Origin: Vulcanimicrobiota bacterium | GTDB lineage: Bacteria; Vulcanimicrobiota; Xenobia; Xenobiales; JADMJV01 | Assembly (NCBI GenBank): GCA_019637395.1 | Contig: JAHBVR010000020.1 | Span: 80,087 to 144,086 of the forward strand | Reading direction: 5' to 3' | DNA: 64,000 bases | Shown here: positions 8,987-16,923 of the stretch, piece by piece | How positions within the stretch are numbered: the stretch's first letter is position 1 | How the letters are laid out: the number at the start of each line of letters is the position of its first letter | Translations under genes and position numbers: made by a program | The notes under the pieces: generated by a model | Database searches by the model: none | What the model was told of the DNA's origin: nothing | What the model saw: only the letters and a program-made list of their open reading frames with translations

Positions 8987-9399
8987 ATGTGGAAAATGTT
9001 TGCAATTCTCAAAATCCGGCCGTCGGCTTTACTGCTCCCGCTGCTATTTCTAGCTCCCACCTGCCAGGTATTTGCGTTCGGCAAATGGACGGACTGGGAG
9101 CAGTTTACCTCGCGCAATGGCGTCGACATCTACGTTCGCGTCTTTCGACCTCAGAAGGGATGGTCGTTACGGGCCCAGTGGAGAGCGGTCAACAACAATT
9201 CGCAGGCGATGTGGGTAGGATTCGGCAAGAAAGAGTATCACCTTGATAATGGCGTACCGAATACGGAACCTCTGAAGGCAGCGACGTCCGCTCCAATGGA
9301 ACCTACACCTTCGTGGAGGATATCGTACTCCTTGATGGCTACGGAATGGAAATCACTTCGGTGAATCTGACAAGGCTCGACGTTCGTCCCAGCCGATAG
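8987..9399 (+). pseudogene. Small secreted protein interrupted by a frameshift
   Basis: Reading starts at ATG 8987 with a signal peptide (LLLPLLFLAPTCQVFAFG), then a beta-rich domain (WTDWEQFTSRNGVDIYVRVF ... LRAQWRAVNN). Around 9245-9253 the sensible reading moves by one frame: it continues as EYGTSEGSDVRSNGTYTF and ends VNLTRLDVRPSR at a TAG (9397-9399). In that same frame, beyond the TAG, comes HIDGRRCKDFSEVFKPSM and a stop overlapping the kinase start at 9480. The original protein may therefore have been longer. Function unknown. The lesion may be a real mutation or a base-calling error. Confidence 0.6.
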
Positions 9400-9479
9400 C
9401 GCCCCGGTACCATCCACATCGATGGGAGGCGCTGCAAGGACTTCTCCGAAGTCTTTAAGCCTTCGATGGGGGGGGCGGA

Positions 9480-10946
9480 ATGAAGAAGAGCAGCATTGTC
9501 ACAGCCTCGGAGTTTTTCGAGCGGGTTTGGGAAAACGGCGACCTGGACGCCATCTTCACCATGTTTGACGGTCGGGCCGATGGCTTAACGCAAAGCTCCC
9601 TCGACCCCGAAGGTTATCTGCGCTTTTATCAAGGGGTTACCGCCTTCCTCAAGGACTTCCAGGTCGAGATTACCGACTGGATGTCCCAAGGAGATAAGCT
9701 CTTTCTTCGTTGGCAGGCCAGAGCCCGACATCGCACCAAGGACAAGGTGATCCACTGGCCAGGCACCTCATTCGGCACCTATCGTGACGGCAAGATTTTG
9801 GAAGCTCACAACTACTTTGATTTTATGAACCTGTTCCAGCAGTTGGAGATCGTTCCGGAACAAGCGGTCTCGCGCGGTCTGGCCGGGGAAGAATTTCTGG
9901 CCTTGCCGACAGCCGGTCCGCAGCCTTCCAGAACTCTTTGGCAAGTTTCCGAGTCAGAGCCGGTCCTCCCCACCCGCGACGAGCTGGCCGAGGTGTTTGG
10001 GCATTGCTTATCTGGCCTGGTGAGTTGCGATGGGGAAGGATGTGTCTGCGATGGGAACAACCGCTTTGCCGAGCTGCTCGGTATGGAGCGCGCCGAGTTG
10101 CGAGGCCGGTCGTTCCGAGACTGGCTGCCTCCTGATGAGTGGGTGCTGGACCAGTCTGCCCTTCACGAGCTGATGGAAGGAATCCGCGCGTGTGACCAGC
10201 GTGATGTAACCCTCCTCAGCAGGCACGGACCTCTGCCGGTTAAAATGCGAACTTTCGTTTTGCGGCCGAAAGCCGCCCCGATAGTTATCCTGCGCGCCGT
10301 GGAACCTTCATCCGCGCCAGACCTGAGCCGCCTGCATGAGCTGGAGCGCCGTCTACTGCATAGCGAACTGCATGACGGTTTGGCCCAGGACCTGGCCACA
10401 CTGTGGGTGACCCTGCAAGCCAGCTCCGAAACAGAGGCGATTTCTCCCGCCTTGTTCCAGCGTTGCGCACGACTAATCCAGGCGATGAGCCGGGAAGTGT
10501 CATCGACCATGCATCTGTTGCGTAACGGATGGCTGATGGAAGAGGGAACGTTGGATGAATCCGTGGCTTCGTTACAGGCACGCTACCTGGCCTCAGACAG
10601 CCTCGACATCCGCTGGGAAATCACGGGAAACCTCGCTTCGGTTCAGGGACTACCCGCTCACTTTGCCTATCGCGTCCTACAAGAGGGGTTGAGAAATGTA
10701 CAAAAACATGCCCAAACCCGTTATGCCCGGGTAACCGTTCGAGTGGATGACCCACGGGTCTATTTGATAATCGAAGATCGCGGACGGGGATTCGCGCAGA
10801 CCTCTGGCGGCTCCGGCCTGGCCGGCATCGAGCATCGCTGCCGGCTCAGCGGAGGGGAGTTTCGCATCACCAGCGTCCCAGGGCAAGGGACTCGCCTGGA
10901 ATGTCAGCTCCCTTGCGAGTGGACGCTGGCCACGGCAGGCGAGTGA
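9480..10946 (+). CDS. SnoaL-like/PAS histidine kinase, array member 1 (complete)
   Basis: A 488-residue soluble sensor kinase. Residues ~8-130 form a SnoaL/ester-cyclase-like (NTF2-fold) domain: ASEFFERVWENGDLDAI at the start, IHWPGTSFGTYRDGKI in the middle. A weak PAS-like domain spans ~165-275. The HisKA_3 dimerisation helix is ELHDGLAQDLATLWVTLQ with phospho-acceptor His298. The HATPase domain (~380-480) has N-box residues in RVLQEGLRNVQKH (Asn406), G-box DRGRGF (433-438) and GSGLAGIEHRC. No membrane segments, so the ligand is presumably cytoplasmic and bound by the SnoaL-like cavity; this is inference. Its start overlaps a stop in the upstream remnant (ATGA), and its end overlaps member 2 by 4 nt (GTGA). 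The convergent NarL-type regulator at 14495 is the obvious partner. Confidence 0.88.
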   Translation: MKKSSIVTASEFFERVWENGDLDAIFTMFDGRADGLTQSSLDPEGYLRFYQGVTAFLKDFQVEITDWMSQGDKLFLRWQARARHRTKDKVIHWPGTSFGTYRDGKILEAHNYFDFMNLFQQLEIVPEQAVSRGLAGEEFLALPTAGPQPSRTLWQVSESEPVLPTRDELAEVFGHCLSGLVSCDGEGCVCDGNNRFAELLGMERAELRGRSFRDWLPPDEWVLDQSALHELMEGIRACDQRDVTLLSRHGPLPVKMRTFVLRPKAAPIVILRAVEPSSAPDLSRLHELERRLLHSELHDGLAQDLATLWVTLQASSETEAISPALFQRCARLIQAMSREVSSTMHLLRNGWLMEEGTLDESVASLQARYLASDSLDIRWEITGNLASVQGLPAHFAYRVLQEGLRNVQKHAQTRYARVTVRVDDPRVYLIIEDRGRGFAQTSGGSGLAGIEHRCRLSGGEFRITSVPGQGTRLECQLPCEWTLATAGE

Positions 10947-12292
10947 CCCTGGAACTCGGGAATTACCTCGACGATCTCCGCGTGGTGCTTCTGGATTGCG
11001 TCGACCAGGGCGAAATGTTGTTTCTGCGCTGGAATGTATGTGGCACCTCCCGCTCGGGACGTGAAGTCGTCTGGCCGGGATCCGGCCTGGTCCGATTTGA
11101 GGGTGACCGGATTGCCGGCTCCGAGACTTTCTTTGACTACCTGAGCCTGCTCAAGCAACTGGACCTGATTCCCGCCCGGATCTGGCAGACTCTTTCAGGC
11201 CAAGGAGTGGTCCGCGGTGAATCGCTCAGCCCGGAGCAGCGCTGGATGGTGCGCCAGGGCCCGGAGCTCAGCCGGCGGCGAATCGTGCTGATGCCGGGAG
11301 CGATCTTGCGCCACGGGAGTATCCACAGAGCCGTGGAGGCCTGCCAGCACCTGGTTCCCCTGGGGGTACTCGTGCCCGGGGGGTCGACGATTCAGGACGA
11401 CCGGCAATCGGAATTCCTTTTGGAGGGAAGCGAGTTTGGAATCCTGATTGTCGACGGCCGGGAGCGCATCCTGGAAGCCAACCGCACCTTTCTAACCCTG
11501 GTGGGAGAATCGATTGAGGCGGTGGCCGGCAGTTTCTGCGGAGACTGGCTGAGCGCACCGCAGCAGCCGGCGCAGAACGATCTGGTCTCTCCGGTACAAG
11601 TGCGTTTGAATGGCCTGTCCCTGGAGATGTGGACCAGCCGGCTGGAGCGACCCGACGAGGAGGAATTATACCTGCGGGCCTTTCGCGAGCCAGCCCGAGA
11701 ATGGCTGAATCGAGTCGTTCAGCAGCATGAACGCCAGCGCGAAATCCTCGCCTATGATCTGCATGACGGTCTGGCCCAAGACCTGGCCAGTCTGTGGGTC
11801 TCCCTCCAGGCCCGGGAGCTGCTCGCCAGGCGGGAGGGAAGCCCCGGTCACGACCGGCAATTGCAACAGGTGCAACGAATGCTCCTGGAAGTCCGCTCCC
11901 TGCTGCGGGAGCTGCAAAACCCCTTCCAGAGTGCAGCCGACTTGACCGAGGCGCTGCAAGAATGGGCCACCCACCACGGGTTGGAAATCCGCCTGGAACC
12001 GGTCCCCTTAGAGCCGCTGGCCGGACTACTCTGCTATCGGATGCTCACGGAAGCTCTGAGTCTCTTTTCAGCCGGCGTGGTGAACCTTCGGCTGGCTCGT
12101 GGAGAAGGGATGATTTCGATGGCTATCCAAGGAAAAGTTCACGCTTCTCCTTCGGCAGATCTATTGGACAGATTGAAGGTCCGTTGCAAATCGCTGCGCG
12201 GGGAATTTGCAGCAAACCTTCACTCCGAGGGAATTTCGAGCCTTCGCTTGAGTCTGGCCGATCCAGAATGCTGGGGAATGGGGGAAACCTGA
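10943..12292 (+). CDS. SnoaL-like/PAS histidine kinase paralogue, array member 2 (truncated sensor, degenerate ATPase)
   Basis: Homologous to member 1, but the SnoaL-like domain begins about 45 residues in (LDDLRVVLLDCVDQGEMLFL aligns with the middle of the domain). A PAS-like region follows (SEFGILIVDGRERILEANRT), then a good HisKA_3 helix (YDLHDGLAQDLASLWVSLQ). The C-terminal region aligns with HATPase (CYRMLTEALSLFSAG) but has no N-box Asn and no DxGxGF motif, so ATP binding is doubtful. GTG 10943 was chosen because it gives the GTGA overlap used elsewhere in this array and because the sequence from ATG 10901 merely reads member 1's end out of frame. It may be a pseudokinase partner or a decaying copy. 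Confidence 0.75.
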   Translation: MTLELGNYLDDLRVVLLDCVDQGEMLFLRWNVCGTSRSGREVVWPGSGLVRFEGDRIAGSETFFDYLSLLKQLDLIPARIWQTLSGQGVVRGESLSPEQRWMVRQGPELSRRRIVLMPGAILRHGSIHRAVEACQHLVPLGVLVPGGSTIQDDRQSEFLLEGSEFGILIVDGRERILEANRTFLTLVGESIEAVAGSFCGDWLSAPQQPAQNDLVSPVQVRLNGLSLEMWTSRLERPDEEELYLRAFREPAREWLNRVVQQHERQREILAYDLHDGLAQDLASLWVSLQARELLARREGSPGHDRQLQQVQRMLLEVRSLLRELQNPFQSAADLTEALQEWATHHGLEIRLEPVPLEPLAGLLCYRMLTEALSLFSAGVVNLRLARGEGMISMAIQGKVHASPSADLLDRLKVRCKSLRGEFAANLHSEGISSLRLSLADPECWGMGET

Positions 12293-13038
12293 AAGAGGAA
12301 CCATCTAACTATCAGGTACAGCGCAGCTTTTTCGACCGGGTCTGGCACCAGGAGGAAGAAAGGGCCATCTACGATCTTTTCGATGGAGAGGCCGGCGGAA
12401 TCGACCCGGTCCAGGGAGTCAATCCTGACACCTACCGGCCCTGGTACCGGGGAATGCTGCGCCATCTGGGCGGCGTGCGCATCGAGATCGTCCATTTCCT
12501 GGAACAGGACGACCGCCTGGCACTGAAATTCGTGCTGCGCGGAACCGCCCGCAAATCCGGCCGGCCCGTCATCTGGAAAGGCTCCACTTTCGGTCGTTAT
12601 GGCGGGGGGAAAATCGTTGGGGGTAGTAACTACCTGGACCACTTGAGCCTCTTCTCCCAGCTCGATCTGCTGCCAGAGCAAGCCATGCACGACGCTCTGG
12701 CGGACGAGAGTTTGTTCTGGCAACTCGAGCTGGACCCGCAATTGAAGAGCCTTTCGGGAGTGCCGGCTTTGTTCGTCTATCGCATCGTGCAGGAAGCTCT
12801 GCGCAACGTGGCGCGCCATGGAGGGACGAGACAGGCGGAAGTTCACCTGCTTCTGGAGGGCGATTGCCTTCGCGGAATCATCCAGGATCAGGGCATTGGC
12901 TTTGAGGTGACGAAACCTTCCGCAGGCTTAGGATTAGCCGGAATGAAGGAGCGTTGCGCCTTACTCCACGGAAATCTGTCGATTTCCAGCCAGCCAGGCC
13001 GGGGCACGCGAATCGATTTTCGCTTACCCAGACCATGA
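12268..13038 (+). CDS. SnoaL-like domain fused directly to HATPase, array member 3 (no phospho-acceptor His)
   Basis: 256 residues. A full SnoaL-like domain (RSFFDRVWHQEEERAIYDLF at the start, VIWKGSTFGRYGGGKIVGGS later, about 15-145) is joined to a complete-looking HATPase domain. That domain has YRIVQEALRNVARHGG, QDQGIGFEV, LGLAGMKERCALLHG and PGRGTRIDFRLPRP. The PAS and HisKA_3 helices present in members 1 and 4 are absent. The start ATG 12268 overlaps the end of member 2 by 25 nt; the stop overlaps the ATG of member 4 (ATGA). It could act as a ligand-binding ATPase in a heteromer with neighbours, or be an internal-deletion derivative that still has an open frame. Confidence 0.75.
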   Translation: MLGNGGNLKEEPSNYQVQRSFFDRVWHQEEERAIYDLFDGEAGGIDPVQGVNPDTYRPWYRGMLRHLGGVRIEIVHFLEQDDRLALKFVLRGTARKSGRPVIWKGSTFGRYGGGKIVGGSNYLDHLSLFSQLDLLPEQAMHDALADESLFWQLELDPQLKSLSGVPALFVYRIVQEALRNVARHGGTRQAEVHLLLEGDCLRGIIQDQGIGFEVTKPSAGLGLAGMKERCALLHGNLSISSQPGRGTRIDFRLPRP

Positions 13039-14498
13039 GCCAGACCAGCATCATTCACGAATGGTTCCGTCGCTTATACGAAGAGAATGATCTCGATGTG
13101 ATCGAAGAGCTCATGCACCCTGAGAACCTGTCGCTCGGATTGGTCGACAATCCGGTCGGACTGGAATCGTTCAAGGCGGTCTACAGCGCCTTCTTCCGCA
13201 TCTGGTCCGACCTGCAGGTCACGGTGCTGGAGACTTTCGAAGAGGACGACCGGGTGGCGGGTCGCTGGGTCCTCCACGGAACCCACCGGGCCACCGGTAA
13301 TCGCCTGGTCTGGCCGGGTTCCTTATTCGCCCGGATCAAAGACGGCAAATTCCTGGAGTGCACCAACTATCTCGACTACCTCGACCTGTTCGTGCAGACC
13401 GGCCATTTCCCGGCCGACACGCTGGAGCGCTGCCTGGGTGACCGCCAGGTTGGACTGTATCTCGATACCATGGCGGTGGGCACCTTAGAGGACCTCCAGC
13501 GGGTGTGGGAGCGCGACGAATCTCACTTTGACTCCCTGTTCGGTTCGAGCGCCGCCGGCATGGTTCTGGTCGACGCCGAGAACCGCATCCAGCGCGCCAA
13601 CGCGGCCTTCTGCCGGCAAATCGGTCTCAACCTCGAAGAACTTCGCGAGCTACCCTTCAGCCACCTCATTCACCCCGCCGACGCGGCGGCGGATGCCAGC
13701 GAGTTTGCCCGTTTGCGCGAGGGAACTCAGCGAGCCTACGAACTCGAACTGCGCGTGCTCCGCCGCGAAGCGGTCGTGTGGGTGCAGTTGTCTTGCGCCG
13801 GTCCCCATCAAACCAGCCTGGGTCCTCGATTTCTACGGGGCATTCATGACATCACCACGCGTCGGCTGGAGCAGATGGTGCGCTTTCAAGAACAAGAACG
13901 GCAAATGCTGGCCACCGACCTCCACGACGCGCTGGCTCAAAACCTCGCCCTCCTCATGGTGCAATTGCAAACCGCCACCGTGTTGCACGGCCGCGAGGAA
14001 GACCGGGTCAAAGCCACTCTCTTGGAAGCGCATGCCACCGGCCAGCGCATACATCGCGAGCTGGCCGGCATGATGAGGAATTTGCGTAGCCCGGTGGCTG
14101 AGGGCATGGACCTGGTCACCGCTTTGCGCGAACTGAGCGAGGACACAACTGACGACAACTGTCGTGTCTCCCTGACCCTTCCCGAGGAGCGCAGTGTGCC
14201 CCCCCGCCTGGCCAGTCTATTCACCTACCGAATCGTGCAGGAAGCTTTGAACAATGCTCGCCGTCACGGTTGCGCCAAGGCCATCCAGGTGGTGTTGGTT
14301 TTGAGCGACGGACGACTGAAAGGGCGGATCAGTGACGACGGTTGCGGTTTTGATATCAAGGAAGCCAACCGGAGCGGTCACGGGCTGTCGGGCATGCAGC
14401 AAAGGTGTGATCTGTTGGGCGGTAGCCTGAACCTGGAAAGCGCTCCGGGCAAAGGCACAACCGTAAAATTCGAATTGCCCATGCTGGAGCTGGCCTAG
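13035..14498 (+). CDS. SnoaL-like/PAS histidine kinase, array member 4 (complete)
   Basis: 487 residues with the same order as member 1. SnoaL-like domain ~5-130 (IIHEWFRRLYEENDLDVIEE ... LVWPGSLFARIKDGKF). Clear PAS domain ~163-280 (SHFDSLFGSSAAGMVLVDAE ... FLRGIHDITTRRLEQ). HisKA_3 helix LATDLHDALAQNLALLMVQL with His297. HATPase ~400-487 with TYRIVQEALNNARRHG, DDGCGFD, GLSGMQQRCDLLGG and GKGTTVKFELP. The ATG at 13035 overlaps the stop of member 3; a longer frame from 12954 only reads member 3's coding DNA. The end overlaps the response regulator on the other strand by 4 bases (14495-14498). Confidence 0.88.
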   Translation: MSQTSIIHEWFRRLYEENDLDVIEELMHPENLSLGLVDNPVGLESFKAVYSAFFRIWSDLQVTVLETFEEDDRVAGRWVLHGTHRATGNRLVWPGSLFARIKDGKFLECTNYLDYLDLFVQTGHFPADTLERCLGDRQVGLYLDTMAVGTLEDLQRVWERDESHFDSLFGSSAAGMVLVDAENRIQRANAAFCRQIGLNLEELRELPFSHLIHPADAAADASEFARLREGTQRAYELELRVLRREAVVWVQLSCAGPHQTSLGPRFLRGIHDITTRRLEQMVRFQEQERQMLATDLHDALAQNLALLMVQLQTATVLHGREEDRVKATLLEAHATGQRIHRELAGMMRNLRSPVAEGMDLVTALRELSEDTTDDNCRVSLTLPEERSVPPRLASLFTYRIVQEALNNARRHGCAKAIQVVLVLSDGRLKGRISDDGCGFDIKEANRSGHGLSGMQQRCDLLGGSLNLESAPGKGTTVKFELPMLELA

Positions 14499-15148
14499 CC
14501 CGGCCGCTTGAGCAGACCACGCCGAAAAGCTTCGAGCAGCAAATTGGTGCGGTCGTTGACTCCAAGCTTGTTGAAAAGTGCGCGAATCTGACTTTTGATG
14601 GTGCTGATGGAAACATGGAGCCTTTCCGCTATTTCCGGATTTCCCAGGCCGCCGGCCAGACACTCCAGCACCTCTTGTTCGCGAGGGCTTAAAAGTACGG
14701 GGCAATCATGAGCCGCTTGCGGCTCCACCGTGCGCAACTGTTCCAGCAGACCCGCAGCCACTTTGGAATAGACGTAGACGCTGCCGTCTTTCACCGTCTG
14801 GATAGCGGTCAGCAACTCTTCCTGCGAAGCGGTTTTGACGATATAACCGTTTGCTCCGGCCTCCATGGCCTTGAGCAGCATGCGCTTGTCTTCATGGACC
14901 GTCAGCGTGAGCACGGGAAGCGCGGGCCAGCGGCACCGCAGCTCGCGAGTAGCCCACAGCCCATCCTTGCTTCCCAGATTGATGTCCATCAACACCACGT
15001 CGACGTCGTGCGCGCCGACAAGAAAAGCCAGAGCCTCCTCCGCCGTGGACGCCTCCCCTACCACCGTCACACCCTGATCCAACGCCAGCAACTGGCGCAA
15101 ACCCTGACGGAACATTTGGTGATCATCCACCAGCAAAACCCGGGTCAC
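14495..15148 (-). CDS. NarL/FixJ-family response regulator
   Basis: 217 residues. Receiver domain ~1-120 with acidic pocket VDD (8-9), phospho-acceptor Asp55 in LMDINLG, Thr in LTLTVHE and Lys105-region YIVKTAS. The LuxR-type HTH at ~150-210 has LSPREQEVLECLAGG, EIAERLHVSISTIKSQIR and KLGVNDRTNLL. It is the natural output partner for HisKA_3 kinases. Its gene faces the array tail to tail with a 4-base overlap, so both could be co-regulated, or antisense transcription could matter. It starts 82 bases from the divergent gene at 15231, which is a possible target promoter. Confidence 0.92.
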   Translation of the reverse strand: MTRVLLVDDHQMFRQGLRQLLALDQGVTVVGEASTAEEALAFLVGAHDVDVVLMDINLGSKDGLWATRELRCRWPALPVLTLTVHEDKRMLLKAMEAGANGYIVKTASQEELLTAIQTVKDGSVYVYSKVAAGLLEQLRTVEPQAAHDCPVLLSPREQEVLECLAGGLGNPEIAERLHVSISTIKSQIRALFNKLGVNDRTNLLLEAFRRGLLKRPG

Positions 15149-15230
15149 TGCGGCCGGGCTTCATTCTAAGGACAAAAGCTCCTGCCCCGAGGTTGCCAGG
15201 GGGCGTGGCCGATCCAACGAAGCGAATGGC

Positions 15231-16279
15231 ATGGCTTACTTTCAAGGGCAGCCCCGTCTCGAAGTCTTTCAACCGCTGGGCTATCCCATGCGGATGGGTG
15301 AGCCCGAGCAATTGGATGTACCCGATTACGAACTGGTGCAAGTTTTGCTCAGCTCCGGCGACTTCGGCCTGGCCCGCGCTCACCTGGAGAGCATGCATCC
15401 TCAGAACATGGGAATGCTGGCTTTCGCCTGCGAGTGGTCGCTGCAGATGGTCCGTACCTGTTGGGAACTGGCTGGCGAGGCAGCGGAAAGAGAGTCTACC
15501 GTCGGCGCGTTGGAGCGTTATCAGGCCGAGGTGCGGCTGCTGCTCGAAGAACACGGGCCGGAGCTCGACGGGCTATGGACGATGCCCTGGCGCTCTATGC
15601 GGTGGAGCAGCTCTCAGCCGAGTCGGTGGTGCGCTTCCGGTCGGCACCCTCCGATTTTCTCTGCAATTTCACCCTTCATTCGACCCGTCTCTCGGAAAGT
15701 TTGGTCGCAGCCCTCAGCCAGGGCGACGCGGACGAGAGCAAGTCGCTGCTGGACAGCTACTTCACCGACTGCGTGAGCCGGCATGACGCCATCGTCACCT
15801 TCTGCTCGAGTTATCCCGCCTTTATCGCCTCGCGCTACGGCGAGGATCTGGCGCTTCGCGTAAGCAACCAGAGTCTGAAGGACTGTCCCGGCTGGTTGAA
15901 TCTGTGGACGCTGACCGAGAACATGAGCCAGACGGAACTGGCCGCCTTCCTGGCCGAGCACTTTCGCTACCACTTCTCCGGACCCGGGCGGCGCGGAGCC
16001 TGCACAGTCATCGAAGATGATGAGAAAATCCGCCTCCTATTCAAACCCTGCGGCGGAGGAGGTGCCCTGCGGCGCCGCCTGGGGCAGCACCTTCCTCGCC
16101 TGCAGCAAGCCTCAGCCCTCACCTGGGGCAGACAGGGCGAAGTGCCCATCTACTGCTCCCACTGCGCACTGAATGAACAACACTCCCTCGAGCTTTACGG
16201 CTATCGCCGCTTCCTGACCCGCTTTCACCCCGACCCGGACCACCCGTGCGAGTGGACCCTCTATAAGCACCCTGGATAG
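15231..16279 (+). pseudogene. Uncharacterised helical repeat protein with one frameshift near 15575
   Basis: Residues from ATG 15231 read well (DVPDYELVQVLLSSGDFGLA ... ERYQAEVRLLLEEHGPELDG) until about 15570. There the good reading jumps frame to MDDALALYAVEQLSAESVVR and runs to TAG 16279. Beyond the jump, the first frame becomes Arg/Ser/Trp-rich noise. The two halves look like related helical units (LLSSGDFGLARAHLESMH versus ALSQGDADESKSLLDSYF), supporting one original gene. The C terminus has a possible metal-binding CSHC in GEVPIYCSHCALNEQHSLEL. A separate gene starting at ATG 15575 cannot be excluded. Function unknown. It is divergent from the response regulator, with 82 bases between the starts. 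Confidence 0.6.
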
Positions 16280-16287
16280 ACGGCCTG

Positions 16288-16749
16288 CTATCCGGAAAAG
16301 ATACTCCAGGCCACCAAACCCGCTGTCGCGAGCAAGCCGAGAAAACTTGCTTCCGGAACTGGGGCCGAGGTTTTTTGCTCTAATCTACCTCCTGTGAGAC
16401 AACCACAGATTGCATAAAGGGCGAGAGTTGAATGTAGCACAGCCGACCAAGGATAGAGAGCTGAGCCAAGCCCCCAAACTATATTGGGGTGTAACGCCCA
16501 CTGGGAGTAGGCTACTCCAGCCCCAGAAGAGGCGAACAAGACGGCGAGCAGATAGTGCACCCGCTGGAATCCACACCGGAGGTTTAGCTGAAAAGCCAGG
16601 CCGGTCGCGAGCATCGTTAGCCGTTGCAATTGACACCAAGCGCAGGGGGGGTTGCCCAAAATCCTTTCGCTAAAAGAGCCGGCCCAAAGCCCCACGGCAA
16701 TTAGCAGGCAAAAACCGACTTCGAAATGGCTATGACGACAAGCAGACAT
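16288..16749 (-). CDS. dsbB: DsbB-family disulfide bond formation membrane protein
   Basis: 153 residues with about four hydrophobic segments and the DsbB signature NPPCAWCQLQR after the first helix (CxxC plus QR). In the family this pair passes electrons from periplasmic DsbA to quinone. The usual second periplasmic cysteine pair is not obvious; only CGC near residue 124 is seen, so the exact mechanism may differ. It lies downstream of a DsbA-like gene on the same strand, with a small membrane protein gene between them, consistent with one redox unit. Confidence 0.82.
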   Translation of the reverse strand: MSACRHSHFEVGFCLLIAVGLWAGSFSERILGNPPCAWCQLQRLTMLATGLAFQLNLRCGFQRVHYLLAVLFASSGAGVAYSQWALHPNIVWGLGSALYPWSAVLHSTLALYAICGCLTGGRLEQKTSAPVPEASFLGLLATAGLVAWSIFSG

Positions 16750-16758
16750 TCCTCCTCC

Positions 16759-16923
16759 TCAGCGTCCCAGCCGCATCCAGGTAGCGCAAAGCAAAAGGCC
16801 AACCAGAAATAGCACCGCTGCACCAGCTCTGGCTTTTCGTTGACCTATAGTCAAGGCGGCCAGAAGCAGTGCGGCGCAGGTCGCTTTCAGCACGCTCTCA
16901 GCAGCAGGGAGTTTCAGACTCAC
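16759..16923 (-). CDS. Small two-helix membrane protein between DsbA and DsbB genes
   Basis: 54 residues from GTG 16923. Two hydrophobic stretches (CAALLLAALTIG and GAAVLFLVGLLLCATW) are separated by a basic QRKARA loop. It overlaps the 3' end of the DsbA-like gene by 26 bases and ends 9 bases before the DsbB gene, so translational coupling is likely. No family is recognised. The longer open frame upstream merely shadows the DsbA gene, so the short form is preferred. Confidence 0.5.
   Translation of the reverse strand: MSLKLPAAESVLKATCAALLLAALTIGQRKARAGAAVLFLVGLLLCATWMRLGR

Noticed and set aside
11794-12267. Upstream extension of the array member 3 frame
   Set aside because: It reads member 2's coding DNA in another frame and is Arg/Pro/Gly-rich; the true gene starts near 12268.
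12954-13034. Longer start for array member 4
   Set aside because: The extra residues come from member 3 coding DNA; ATG 13035 gives an ATGA overlap and matches member 1 in length.
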